Part shown: positions 52,736 through 61,126 of the stretch, in pieces | Layout: every line of letters begins with the position of its first letter | Position numbering within the stretch: position 1 is the stretch's first letter | NCBI GenBank assembly: GCA_018821435.1 | Contig: JAHJME010000022.1 | Span: forward strand, 146,363-210,362 | DNA length: 64,000 nucleotides | Origin: Alphaproteobacteria bacterium | Lineage (GTDB): Bacteria; Pseudomonadota; Alphaproteobacteria; Caulobacterales; Caulobacteraceae | Direction: 5' to 3' | Notes under the pieces: generated by a model | What the model saw: only the letters and a program-made list of their open reading frames with translations | Databases searched by the model: none | What the model was told of the DNA's origin: nothing | Made by a program: the position numbers and the translations under genes

Positions 52736-53140
52736 TCAGGCGCCCGTGATCGCCAGCACATAGACCAGGCGGCCCAGCGAGCCAAACAGCAGCACGGCCA
52801 CGGCCAGCGCCTGGATCATGAAGCCGACCTCGCGCTTGGCCGGATCGGCCATGTAGCCCAGGGCGTAGAGGATGCGTCCGGCGATCCAGACCAGGCCCAG
52901 CGCCGCGGCGATGTTGTCGTTCCAATAGATGGCGAACAGCCACATCGGCACGAGCAGCAGCGGCAGCCATTCCAGGGTGTTGTAGTGGACGCGGATCGTG
53001 CGCTCCAGCACCGGGTCGCCGGTCATGGCGGGCGCCTTGATCCCGGACTTGCCGCGCGCGCGGCCGACCAGCAGGCTCATCCAGAAATAGGTCAGCAGGG
53101 CCAGCAGGCTGACGATGGCGACATAGGCGTGGGACTGCAT
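52736..53140 (-). CDS. MAPEG family membrane protein
   Basis: This 134-residue protein has four membrane helices: VAIVSLLALLTYFWMSLLVG, LEWLPLLLVPMWLFAIYW, AAALGLVWIAGRILYALGYM and ALAVAVLLFGSLGRLVYVLA. The family motif HYNTLEWLPLLL with the conserved E and R (AGRILYALGY) marks the MAPEG group of glutathione- or eicosanoid-related membrane enzymes. The start is ATG 53140; upstream in-frame codons belong to the divergent promoter. The substrate is unknown. Confidence 0.87.
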   Translation of the reverse strand: MQSHAYVAIVSLLALLTYFWMSLLVGRARGKSGIKAPAMTGDPVLERTIRVHYNTLEWLPLLLVPMWLFAIYWNDNIAAALGLVWIAGRILYALGYMADPAKREVGFMIQALAVAVLLFGSLGRLVYVLAITGA

Positions 53141-53271
53141 CCGGGGCTTCCTCGACAACCGGCGAACAAGCGCCGCCGTTGCGGGGAGAGTGGCGCCTTC
53201 TGAGAGCCGGGGGAACCGGTACGATCCCGTCGTGCGTTCTAGGAGCGCCAGACCCGTTGGGAGCACCACCC

Positions 53272-53478
53272 ATGGACGTCGATTCCGCCGCCATCCAGGC
53301 CATCGACTACGACGAGGTTCACGACAAGCTGTTCGTCCGGTTCAGCAGCGGCGAGCGCTACCTGTACGTCGGCGTGCCCGGCGAAGTCTGCCGCTCGTTC
53401 CTCGACGCGGACAGCAAGGGCCGGTTCTTCCAGGCCGAGATCCGCGACCAGTATCCTTACAATCGATTGGAAAGTTGA
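53272..53478 (+). CDS. KTSC domain protein
   Basis: This 68-residue single-domain protein has AIQAIDYDEVHDKLFVRFSSGERYLYVGVPGEV and a C-terminal AEIRDQYPYNRLE. That is the KTSC fold seen alone and next to tRNA synthetase-like or RNA-binding proteins. The start is ATG 53272 with GGGAGCACC upstream. It diverges from the MAPEG gene. Function is unknown. Confidence 0.85.
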   Translation: MDVDSAAIQAIDYDEVHDKLFVRFSSGERYLYVGVPGEVCRSFLDADSKGRFFQAEIRDQYPYNRLES

Positions 53479-53507
53479 CGGGCCGCAGCTGTCGGACTGC
53501 GGCCCGT
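53478..53507. terminator. Bidirectional terminator hairpin between KTSC and TorF genes
   Basis: ACGGGCCGCAG and CTGCGGCCCGT form an 11-base perfect stem with an 8-base loop. It starts at the last base of the KTSC stop codon and lies 7 bases before the convergent TorF stop. No long T-run follows. Confidence 0.65.
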
Positions 53508-53514
53508 CGCGCTT

Positions 53515-54324
53515 TCAGAAAGCCGCCGTGAGAGAGAATACGACCTTGCTGTCAGCGATCGAGCTGCCGTTGGAGTTCGAGAAGTTCGGCAAGAGATAGG
53601 CCGACTCCGAACGGCTGATATCGGTGTCGATGTAGGCGACGCCCAGGGTGATCGGACCGACCGGCACATCGGCGCCGATCATCCAGTCCAGGTACTTGCC
53701 AGTCGGCGCGACGCTGGTCCCGTTGGGCCCCAGGCCGGGGTTGCCGTCGGAATAGCCCAGGTGCGCCTTGAGGATCACCGGCGTGCCGGGAACCGTGCCG
53801 CTGACGTCGCCCCAGATGTAGAGGTTGTCTTGCTTCTGGCCGCGGCTTTGCGGGGTGGCGGAGAAATTGCCCAGGGCCTTCTGCTTCGGCGCATAGGCCA
53901 CGCCCGCCAGGACCGACGCCGGGCCGACCGTGCCGCTGACCTTCACATAGGGCTCGGCGAAGGACGTATCGTCCGCGCCGCCCGGATAGAAGTACCAGAG
54001 CAGGCCTGCGTCGATGGCGACGCCGTTGGTGAGTTCGAACTTATAGCCGCCGAACAGATCCAGCTCGATATTGGCGCCCCCGAAGGTGCCCCAGCCGGCC
54101 AGGTTCGACGCCCAGGTCCCGGCGTAGAAGCCGCTCGCGTGGGCGACGGTGACGCCGCCTTGCAGCGCCATTTCCTCATCCGTCTGCGAGACGCCACGGA
54201 AGCGGTAGTCGGACACCAGCGCGAACGAGCCGGAGACCGTGAACGGACCCTCTGCCGCCTCTTGGGCGTGAGCGGAGGTGGCCGCCAATAGCAGGGCGGC
54301 GGCAGTGAAAACCAGGCAACGCAT
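53515..54324 (-). CDS. TorF family putative porin
   Basis: This 269-residue outer-membrane beta-barrel has a signal peptide (CLVFTAAALLLAATSAHAQ). The family-typical start is FTVSGSFALVSDYRFRGVSQTDEEMALQGGVTVAHASGFYAGTWASN. Alternating strands follow, with a C-terminal Phe (SKVVFSLTAAF) recognised by the Bam machinery. TorF proteins are small-solute pores of unassigned substrate. Confidence 0.9.
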   Translation of the reverse strand: MRCLVFTAAALLLAATSAHAQEAAEGPFTVSGSFALVSDYRFRGVSQTDEEMALQGGVTVAHASGFYAGTWASNLAGWGTFGGANIELDLFGGYKFELTNGVAIDAGLLWYFYPGGADDTSFAEPYVKVSGTVGPASVLAGVAYAPKQKALGNFSATPQSRGQKQDNLYIWGDVSGTVPGTPVILKAHLGYSDGNPGLGPNGTSVAPTGKYLDWMIGADVPVGPITLGVAYIDTDISRSESAYLLPNFSNSNGSSIADSKVVFSLTAAF

Positions 54325-54644
54325 CTTGGAGTATCCCCATTCCTTTGGTTCAACTCCTTCCTACCGCTCCGTCGATCAGTGTTCCGGGTTGGTCCCAGCC
54401 CCGTCGTTCGAAGTCAGCGGGGCCAAGGTAGCGGGGGGATGCGTACAGGATAGGCATAACGGCCGCCCGCAAGACTTGCGGACCCGCGCCATGACCTAAT
54501 TGTCACGACTGTTATCTTGTTCGTGACGTCGTGTGTACCGAACGTGTCTGGATCGTATCGTAGTGTTGCTGGCGGCGGTTCGGGCATGAAAAAGCCCCGC
54601 GGGCCGGAGCGCGCGGGGCCATCTCGTCGGCAGTGGCGTGGAGG
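54325..54644. other. 320-base gap between argG and the porin gene
   Basis: No gene is seen. The right end carries the argG terminator at 54588-54619. The left part is the porin promoter and leader, fairly A/T-rich around 54500-54560 (TAATTGTCACGACTGTTATC). I cannot fix a promoter. Confidence 0.5.
54588..54619 (-). terminator. Intrinsic terminator of argG
   Basis: GCCCCGCG (54594-54601) pairs with CGCGGGGC (54612-54619). On the minus strand the stem is followed by TTTTTC. It lies about 26 bases past the argG stop. Confidence 0.85.
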
Positions 54645-55796
54645 CTAGCCGCCGGTCAGCTTGTCGCGCTTTGCCGCGACCCGCAGGCGCAGCGCGTTGA
54701 GCTTGATGAAGCCCGCCGCGTCGCGGTGGTCGTAGGCGACCTTGCCCTCTTCGAAGGTGACCAGCTCCTGGTCGTACAGCGAGTAGGGGCTGGTGCGGCC
54801 GATGATGGTGACGCCGCCCTTGTAGAGCTTCACCCGGACCTGGCCGGTGACCTTCTGCTGGCTGTAGTCGATGGCGGCCTGCAGCATCTCGCGCTCGGGG
54901 GCGAACCAGAAGCCGTTGTAGATGAGCGATGCGTACTTCGGCATCAGCTCGTCCTTCAGGTGCATGGCGCCCCGGTCCAGGGTGATGGACTCGATTCCGC
55001 GGTGGGCATGCAGCAGGATGGCGCCGCCGGGGGTCTCGTAGACGCCGCGCGACTTCATCCCGACGTAGCGGTTCTCGACCAGGTCCAGGCGGCCGATGCC
55101 GTTATCGTGGCCGAGCTGGTTCAGCTTGGTCAGCAGGGTCGCCGGCGACATGGCCACGCCATCGATGGCGACGGGGTCGCCGCGCTCGAAGTCCATGGTG
55201 AAGACGGTGGGCTTGTCCGGCGCGGCCTCCGGCGAGAGCGTGCGCATGTGGACGAACTCGGGGGCCTCGACCGCCGGGTCCTCCAGCACCTTACCCTCGG
55301 ACGACGAGTGCAGCAGGTTGGCGTCGACGCTGAAGGGCGCCTCGCCGCGCTTGTCCTTGGTGATCGGGATCTGGTGCTTCTCGGCGAAGTCCAGCAGGGC
55401 CTCGCGGCTCTTGAAGTCCCACTCGCGCCAGGGGGCCACGACCTGGATGTCGGGCTCGAGCGCATAATAGGCGATCTCGATCTGCTTCTTGGCGATCAGC
55501 GGCCGCGCGATCGAGGTGCCCAGCAGGTACTGGCCCTCATAGACCGTGTTGGCGCGGAACATCGGGAAGACGTAGTCGCGGACGAACTCCTCGCGCACGT
55601 CCTCGACGAAGGCGTTCTCCGGCTTCACGCCCAGGGTGATGGCCTTGGCGCGGGCCGGCTCGACCTCTTCGCCCTGACCGAGGTCGGCGGTGAAGGTCGC
55701 GACCTCCGCGCCCAGTTCGGTCTGCAGCCACTTGACGATGGTGGAGCTGTCGAGCCCGCCCGAATAGGCGAGGACGACCTTCTTGATGTCGGCCAT
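54645..55796 (-). CDS. argG: Argininosuccinate synthase ArgG with an in-frame internal deletion
   Basis: The family enzyme joins citrulline and aspartate with ATP in arginine synthesis. The ATP motif [10 protein letters not shown] (9-18) and [37 protein letters not shown] are intact. However, the protein is 383 residues against about 405 for its relatives. After IAKKQIEIA (residue 109) it jumps straight to [19 protein letters not shown]. The missing stretch of about 25 residues normally contains [22 protein letters not shown], which binds ATP, citrulline and aspartate. The frame is kept. As read, activity should be lost; an assembly or sequence error is the main alternative. Confidence 0.9.
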   Translation of the reverse strand: MADIKKVVLAYSGGLDSSTIVKWLQTELGAEVATFTADLGQGEEVEPARAKAITLGVKPENAFVEDVREEFVRDYVFPMFRANTVYEGQYLLGTSIARPLIAKKQIEIAYYALEPDIQVVAPWREWDFKSREALLDFAEKHQIPITKDKRGEAPFSVDANLLHSSSEGKVLEDPAVEAPEFVHMRTLSPEAAPDKPTVFTMDFERGDPVAIDGVAMSPATLLTKLNQLGHDNGIGRLDLVENRYVGMKSRGVYETPGGAILLHAHRGIESITLDRGAMHLKDELMPKYASLIYNGFWFAPEREMLQAAIDYSQQKVTGQVRVKLYKGGVTIIGRTSPYSLYDQELVTFEEGKVAYDHRDAAGFIKLNALRLRVAAKRDKLTGG

Positions 55797-55864
55797 GGGA
55801 GTGCGGGAGCCTTCGGAGAGAGGAAGAAAAGTCGCGCGCCTTAAAGGGCACGCGAGCCGAGGGT

Positions 55865-56233
55865 TCAAGGGATAACGACGCCCTCGTCCTCGAGCGTACG
55901 CAGACTGCCGCGAAGCCATGTCAGGCAGACGACGGCGAACAGGGCGGCCAGCAGCGTGCGCATCAGGAACAGGATCACCGCCGACTGGGCGTCGTGGACC
56001 GCCAGCCGCGAGAGGGCCGAGAGCCCCAGGCCGACGACCAGGGGCAGGCCGAACATCCAGCCCAGGGCCACGTTGCGCGACAGACGCCAGGTCGGCTTGC
56101 CGTCCTTGCCCCACTGCATGGGCATCTTCGCGTCGGCCGGCACGCGCTTCAGCGCACCCTGGCTGGTGGAGGCGATCAGGGCCATGGCAACGATCCAGAG
56201 GCCATCGGCGATGAAGTGCAGGGCGGTGAGCAT
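55865..56233 (-). CDS. Small four-helix membrane protein
   Basis: This 122-residue protein has four hydrophobic segments: [59 protein letters not shown], and a weaker helix overlapping the end. A polar loop ([19 protein letters not shown]) follows the first. The family is not recognised. Its start codon directly follows the kup stop, so it is likely translated from the kup transcript. A link to K+ uptake is possible but unproven. Confidence 0.7.
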   Translation of the reverse strand: MLTALHFIADGLWIVAMALIASTSQGALKRVPADAKMPMQWGKDGKPTWRLSRNVALGWMFGLPLVVGLGLSALSRLAVHDAQSAVILFLMRTLLAALFAVVCLTWLRGSLRTLEDEGVVIP

Positions 56234-58159
56234 CTAGACGGTGACCTGAGTCCCCATCTCGACCACGCGGCCGGGAGGGATCTTGTAGAAGTCGGTGGGG
56301 TTGGCGGCGTTTTTCATCAGGAAGATGAAGAGCTTGTCCTGCCAGAGCGGCATCCCCGACTGGGCGGACGGGACAACGCTTCGGCGGCCTAGGAAGAAGC
56401 TGGTCGCCATGATGTCGAACTTCAGCCCCTGCTTGCGGCACAGGCCCAGGGCCTTGGGGATGTTGGGGCTTTCCATGAAGCCGTAGCCGATGATCACCTT
56501 CTTGAAGTCGTCGTTCACCGGCTCGATCCGCACCCGGTTCTCATCGCTGACCCGGGGTGTCTCGGCGGTGGTGACGCTGAGGATGATGTTCTTCTCGTGC
56601 AGCACCTTGTTGTGCTTGAGGTTGTGCATCAGGGCGACGGGGGCGGTGTCCGGATCGCTGGTCAGGAAGATCGCCGTGCCGGGCGCGCGGTGGGGCGCGC
56701 GGGCCTTCAGGATGTCGGCCAGCTCGGTGAGGCTGACGGAATCGCGCCGGGTTTTCTCGGTGAGGATCTGCGCGCCGCGGTTCCAGGTCCACATCACCAC
56801 GATCAGGCAGCCGCCCATGGCCAGCGGCAGCCACGCCCCGTGGAAGAACTTCAGCAGGTTGGAGGTGATGAACACCACGTCCAGGACGCCGAACATCGAC
56901 GAGGCCGCCACGGCCTGCCAGAGCGGCCGCTTCCACATGTAGCGGACGATGTAGAAGAACAGCAGCGTGTCCACGAACATCGAGCCGGTGACCGCGATGC
57001 CGTAGGCCGACGCCAGGTTCGACGAGTTCTTGAACAGCACGATCAGCGCCAGCACCCCGACCAGCAGGAAGCTGTTCACCTGCGGCACATAGATCTGGCC
57101 GGCCTGGGTCTCGGACGTCCGACGGATGTCGATGCGCGGGAACAGGCCCAGGGACACGGCCTGCTGGGTCATGGAGAAGGCGCCGGTGATCACCGCCTGG
57201 CTGGCGATGATGGCGGCGGCGGTCGCCAGCCCCAGCACCGGCCAGTAGGCGATCTCCGGGATCATGCGGAAGAACGGATTCAGCCGCGCGGACGGGTCGG
57301 ACAGCACCAGGGCGCCCTGGCCGAAGTAGTTCAGCAGCAAGCAGGGCAGGCAGATGATCAGCCAGGCGGCCTGGATCGGTTTCTTCCCGAAGTGGCCCAT
57401 GTCCGCGTAGAGCGCCTCGGCGCCGGTGACCGCCAGGAACACGCTGCCCAGGATCACGAAGCCCAGGAAGCCGTTGTCGATCAGGAAGACGACGCCGAAG
57501 TGCGGCGACAGCGCCCGCAGGATCGAGATGTCGTCGGCGATGTGATAGAGGCCCAGGCCCGCGAGGGTGAGGAACCAGAGGGCGGTGATCGGGCCGAAGA
57601 ACTTGGCCACCATGGCCGTGCCGCGGGACTGGACCAGGAACAGTCCGATCAGGATGCCGGCCGAGATCGCCTGCACCATCCCCTGGTCCAGGTGTGCGCC
57701 CATGCCGGGCGCTAGCTTTACGCCCTCGACCGCGCTCATCACCGAGACGGCCGGCGTGATGATCCCGTCGCCGTAGAACAGCGCCGCGCCCAGCACGCCC
57801 AGGAAGAAGATGATCCGCGAGCGGCCGCCGGGGCTGACCCGCTGGGCCAGCGCCATCAGCGCCAGGGTGCCGCCTTCGCCCTTGTTGTCGGCGCGCATCA
57901 GGAAGACGACGTACTTGATCGTCACGATGAGGATCAGCGCCCAGGTGATCAGCGAGACCACGCCCAGCACCGCTTCCTCGCCGCCGCCGCCGCCCTTGCT
58001 GTGGCCCAGGGCCTCGCGCATGGCGTAGAGCGGGCTGGTCCCGATATCGCCGAAGACCACACCGATGGACCCGAGCGCCAGCGCCCAGAATCCTTCCTTG
58101 TGTGGCGAATGCGACGGGTCTTCGGACGCCTTTTGAGCGTCGACGGCTTGATCAGCCAT
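56234..58159 (-). CDS. kup: KUP-family potassium transporter
   Basis: This 641-residue low-affinity K+ uptake system has about 12 membrane helices in the first 460 residues and a cytoplasmic C-terminal domain. The N-terminal [22 protein letters not shown] and [20 protein letters not shown] motifs are diagnostic. [19 protein letters not shown] and [19 protein letters not shown] follow. The end [18 protein letters not shown] is complete. The start is ATG 58159. Confidence 0.95.
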   Translation of the reverse strand: MADQAVDAQKASEDPSHSPHKEGFWALALGSIGVVFGDIGTSPLYAMREALGHSKGGGGGEEAVLGVVSLITWALILIVTIKYVVFLMRADNKGEGGTLALMALAQRVSPGGRSRIIFFLGVLGAALFYGDGIITPAVSVMSAVEGVKLAPGMGAHLDQGMVQAISAGILIGLFLVQSRGTAMVAKFFGPITALWFLTLAGLGLYHIADDISILRALSPHFGVVFLIDNGFLGFVILGSVFLAVTGAEALYADMGHFGKKPIQAAWLIICLPCLLLNYFGQGALVLSDPSARLNPFFRMIPEIAYWPVLGLATAAAIIASQAVITGAFSMTQQAVSLGLFPRIDIRRTSETQAGQIYVPQVNSFLLVGVLALIVLFKNSSNLASAYGIAVTGSMFVDTLLFFYIVRYMWKRPLWQAVAASSMFGVLDVVFITSNLLKFFHGAWLPLAMGGCLIVVMWTWNRGAQILTEKTRRDSVSLTELADILKARAPHRAPGTAIFLTSDPDTAPVALMHNLKHNKVLHEKNIILSVTTAETPRVSDENRVRIEPVNDDFKKVIIGYGFMESPNIPKALGLCRKQGLKFDIMATSFFLGRRSVVPSAQSGMPLWQDKLFIFLMKNAANPTDFYKIPPGRVVEMGTQVTV

Positions 58160-58345
58160 CCATTATCTCCGGGAAACCCAAGCGAGGCTCCCATGGCCGG
58201 CCCGATGCCGTCGCGGCGGGCGCGATACACCCAATCCGTACGCCATACAATCGGATGACGCCGGTCAGGGATGTCGCAGCCCAGCTTGCGCCTTGAACGG
58301 ATCAATGTCCGCCGTAGTTTCAGCGGGCTGTATCGAGGGGCGGAA

Positions 58346-59146
58346 ATGGATCGAAAACTGGCGCTGGTGACCGGCGCTTCGGCGGGGATCGGGGCAGCCT
58401 TTGCCCGCATATTGGCCAGCCACGGCTACGACCTGGCGCTGACCGCCCGGCGGATCGAGCGGCTGGACGCCCTGGCCGAGGAAATCCGCCTGCGCTACGG
58501 CGTCGAGACCCTGACGGTGGCGGCCGACCTGACCGAGCCGGAGGCGCCGGGGACGATCCTGGACCACCTGACCGCGCATGGCCGCACGGTGGACTGCCTG
58601 ATCAACAACGCCGGCTACGGCCTGCCCGGCGTCTACGGCGACACGCTGTGGAAGGACCAGGCGGCGTTCATCCAGGTGATGACCACCGCCCCCTGCGAGC
58701 TGGCGCACCGGGTGCTGGCCGGGATGCAGCAGCGCAAGTTCGGCCGGATCGTCAACGTGGCCTCCCTGGCCGGGCTGATCCCGGCGGCGGCGGGGCACAC
58801 GCTGTACGCGGCGTCGAAGGCGTTCCTGGTGCGGTTCTCCCAGAGCCTGCACCTGGAAGTGGCGGGTGACGGGGGGCATGTCTCGGCGCTGTGCCCGGGA
58901 TTCACCTATTCCGAGTTCCACGACGCCAACGGCACGCGGGAGCTGGCCAGTTCCTCGACGCCGGCCTGGCTGTGGATGGGCGCCGACGAGGTGGCGGCCG
59001 CCGGCTACGAGGCGATGGAGGCCAATCGCGCGATCTGCGTGCCCGGGGCGCCCAGCAAGGCCATCGCGGCGTTGGCCAAGGCGATCCCGGACGACTGGGC
59101 GCTGGCGCTGATGGCGTCGCAGGGAAGTCGGTTCAGAAAGCTGTAG
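58346..59146 (+). CDS. Short-chain dehydrogenase, DltE/SadH-like
   Basis: This 266-residue classical SDR has LVTGASAGIGAAFARILASHGYDLALTARR, LINNAGYGLPGVY, and NVASLAGLIPAAAGHTLYAASKAFLVRFS with the Ser, Tyr and Lys triad. CPGFTYSEFHDANG follows. The SDR motifs and YxxxK spacing place it with the YqjQ/DltE-type enzymes. The substrate is unknown. The start ATG at 58346 (MDRKLALVTGAS) has GGGGCGGAA upstream; longer frames are not family-like. Confidence 0.88.
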   Translation: MDRKLALVTGASAGIGAAFARILASHGYDLALTARRIERLDALAEEIRLRYGVETLTVAADLTEPEAPGTILDHLTAHGRTVDCLINNAGYGLPGVYGDTLWKDQAAFIQVMTTAPCELAHRVLAGMQQRKFGRIVNVASLAGLIPAAAGHTLYAASKAFLVRFSQSLHLEVAGDGGHVSALCPGFTYSEFHDANGTRELASSSTPAWLWMGADEVAAAGYEAMEANRAICVPGAPSKAIAALAKAIPDDWALALMASQGSRFRKL

Positions 59147-59258
59147 TTGCTCCCCCGTTGGGGGAGCTGTCGGCGAAGGCCGACTGAGGGGGTTCTCAAC
59201 GGCCGGGGGTGACCCCCTCCGGCGCTTCGCGCCACCTCCCCCGATGGGGGAGGAATTG
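59147..59258. repeat. Intergenic repeat family A, inverted doublet
   Basis: TTGCTCCCCC-GTT-GGGGGAGCTGTCGGC...GAGGGGGTT faces GACCCCCTCCGGCGC-TTC-GCGCC...CTCCCCC-GAT-GGGGGAGGAATT, between the convergent SDR and marC genes. Confidence 0.85.
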
Positions 59259-59263
59259 GGGCG

Positions 59264-59950
59264 CTAATGCCCGTACGGGTTTGCCACGCCGGGGCGGATG
59301 AAGCCCGTGGTGCTCTCCGCGAAGCCGGCCAGGATGAACTGGATGGCCAGGGCGCAGAGGATCAGGCCCAGGACGCGGACCACGATGGTCAGGCCGATGC
59401 GGCCCAGCAGCTTGGTGATGATCGGCGTCGCCAGGAACGACAGCAGGGTGGCCAGCGCCACGGCGCTGATCACGCCGACGCCGACGAACGCGCCCTGCAT
59501 GCCGAACTGGCGCGCCTGGCTGGCGTAGATGACGACGCTGGAGATCGCGCCGGGGCCGATCAGCAGCGGCATGGCGAACGGCACGATCATCCGCTCGAAT
59601 CGCTTGCGGACATAGGCGCGGCCCGAGGTCACCGGCGCTTCGGCCGCCTCGGCGTAGGTGGCGGTGAAGTCGTCGCGGGCCATTTCGAGCCCGAGCAGGA
59701 AGAGGATGATGCCGCCGGCGATCCGGAAGGCGGGCAGCGAGATGCCGAAGAACTCCAGCAGGCTGAGGCCCGTGAAGTAGAAGAAGGTCAGGAAGCCCAG
59801 GACGAACAGCGAGATGTAGAGCGCGATCCAGGCGCGATCGCGCGATTTCGCGCCAGCGGTAGCCGCCGCGAACAGCGGGACGTTGCCGACCGGATCCAGC
59901 AGCGCGAAGAGCGCCACGAAGAAGTTGACCGCGAACTCGGCCTGGCTCAT
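59264..59950 (-). CDS. MarC family (UPF0056) membrane protein
   Basis: This 228-residue protein has six membrane helices. The conserved opening FFVALFALLDPVGNVPLFAA is diagnostic, and the middle FRIAGGIILFLLGLEMARDDF and AMPLLIGPGAISSVVIYA follow. A role in resistance was once proposed for MarC and later disputed, so its transport function is unknown. It diverges from pyrF over a short gap. Confidence 0.92.
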   Translation of the reverse strand: MSQAEFAVNFFVALFALLDPVGNVPLFAAATAGAKSRDRAWIALYISLFVLGFLTFFYFTGLSLLEFFGISLPAFRIAGGIILFLLGLEMARDDFTATYAEAAEAPVTSGRAYVRKRFERMIVPFAMPLLIGPGAISSVVIYASQARQFGMQGAFVGVGVISAVALATLLSFLATPIITKLLGRIGLTIVVRVLGLILCALAIQFILAGFAESTTGFIRPGVANPYGH

Positions 59951-60014
59951 TTCAGGGTCTTAGCCCAAATCGATGACGGCGGACCACCCCGCCGCCCAGC
60001 CGGAGCCAAAAACC

Positions 60015-60740
60015 ATGGCCGCCGAAGCCGCGCTTGCGCAATCTCCCGTCAAGGCCGACCCCCGCCTGATCATTCCGCTGGACCTGCCCTCGGTCGAAGA
60101 GGCGCGGGCCATGGTCGAGGCCCTGGGCGACGCGGTCTCCTTCTACAAGGTGGGGCTGGAGCTGTTCGCCGGCGGCGAGGGCATGACCCTGGCCCGCGAG
60201 CTGAAGGCGGCCGGCAAGCAGGTGTTCCTGGACTGGAAGCTGCACGACATCGGCACCACGGTGCAGCGGGCCGCCGCCGTGCTGGCCGGATCGGGCTGCG
60301 ATTTCCTGACCGTCCACGGCGAGCCGCAGGTGATGGCATCGGCGGTGCGCGGCAAGGGCAAGTCGGACCTGAAGATCCTGGCGGTGACGGTCCTGACCAG
60401 CCTGACCGACGAGGACCTGATCGACACCGGCTATCACGAGACCGCCCGCGCCCTGGTCGAGCGCCGCATCCACCAGGCGATCGCCACCGGCTGCGACGGC
60501 GTGATCGCCAGCCCGCACGAGGCGGCCCTGGCCCGGGCGCTCGGCGGCAAGGACTTCCTGGTGGTGACGCCGGGCGTGCGGCCGGACTGGTCGGCGAAGA
60601 ACGATCAGGCGCGCGCCGCGACGCCGGCCGATGCCTTGCGGTCGGGCGCCAGCCACATCGTGTGCGGGCGGCCGATCACGGCGGCCAACGACCCGGAAGC
60701 CGCCGCGCGGCGCGTGGCCGGGGAGATGGCGGGGATTTAG
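60015..60740 (+). CDS. pyrF: Orotidine-5'-phosphate decarboxylase PyrF
   Basis: It makes UMP from OMP, the last step of de novo pyrimidine synthesis. The TIM barrel has IIPLDLPSVEEARAMVEALG and YKVGLELF. The catalytic Asp-x-Lys-x-x-Asp set is in FLDWKLHDIGTTV, and VVTPGVRPDW completes the phosphate site. Two starts are possible. ATG 59973 adds 14 residues. ATG 60015 has GGAG nine bases upstream and gives the standard 241-residue length, so I prefer it. Confidence 0.95.
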   Translation: MAAEAALAQSPVKADPRLIIPLDLPSVEEARAMVEALGDAVSFYKVGLELFAGGEGMTLARELKAAGKQVFLDWKLHDIGTTVQRAAAVLAGSGCDFLTVHGEPQVMASAVRGKGKSDLKILAVTVLTSLTDEDLIDTGYHETARALVERRIHQAIATGCDGVIASPHEAALARALGGKDFLVVTPGVRPDWSAKNDQARAATPADALRSGASHIVCGRPITAANDPEAAARRVAGEMAGI

Positions 60741-60749
60741 CTGAGCACA

Positions 60750-60861
60750 TTCCTCCCCTTTCGGGGGAGGTGGCGCGAAGCGCCGGAGGGGGTCGCCCAC
60801 GCCCGTTGAGGACCCCCTCAGTCGGCAGTCGCCGACAGCTCCCCCGACGGGGGAGCAATTT
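60750..60861. repeat. Intergenic repeat family A, inverted doublet
   Basis: TTCCTCCCC-TTTC-GGGGGAGGTGGCGC-GAA-GCGCCGGAGGGGGTC faces GACCCCCTCAGTCGGC...CTCCCCC-GAC-GGGGGAGCAATTT. It lies between convergent pyrF and the SDHAF4-like gene. Confidence 0.85.
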
Positions 60862-60876
60862 CACGGCTTCGCGCCG

Positions 60877-61083
60877 TTAGAAGTCGACCGCGATGCCTTT
60901 GCGTTCCCAGTCGCCGAAGCGGGTCGGTTCGGGGCCTTTGGGGCCGCCGTCTTCGGGCGGGAGGGCGGCGGCGTCCGCTTCGGCGGCGTGGCGCTGGGCG
61001 GCCTCTTCCAGGGCGCGGATCGCGGCGGGGGAGAGGTCCTTGCCGGGGGCGGCGTTGGGGGGGAGATCGGCCATGGGCTTCAT
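60877..61083 (-). CDS. DUF1674 protein, succinate dehydrogenase assembly factor 4-like
   Basis: This 68-residue protein ends with the family signature GGPKGPEPTRFGDWERKGIAVDF, shared with mitochondrial SDHAF4, which helps mature flavinated SdhA. No sdh genes are in the window. It diverges from rsmB over 43 bases. A start at the inner Met (MADLPPNAAPG) is also possible. Confidence 0.9.
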   Translation of the reverse strand: MKPMADLPPNAAPGKDLSPAAIRALEEAAQRHAAEADAAALPPEDGGPKGPEPTRFGDWERKGIAVDF

Positions 61084-61126
61084 CTAATCCCTTGCGCGGC
61101 CGCGCCCAAGAGGCCAAGCCGCCGCC

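Noticed and set aside
58891..59187. Plus-strand frame ending PLGELSAKAD inside the SDR gene
   Set aside because: It is out of frame with the conserved SDR. Only its last residues come from the repeat, as in other shadow frames.
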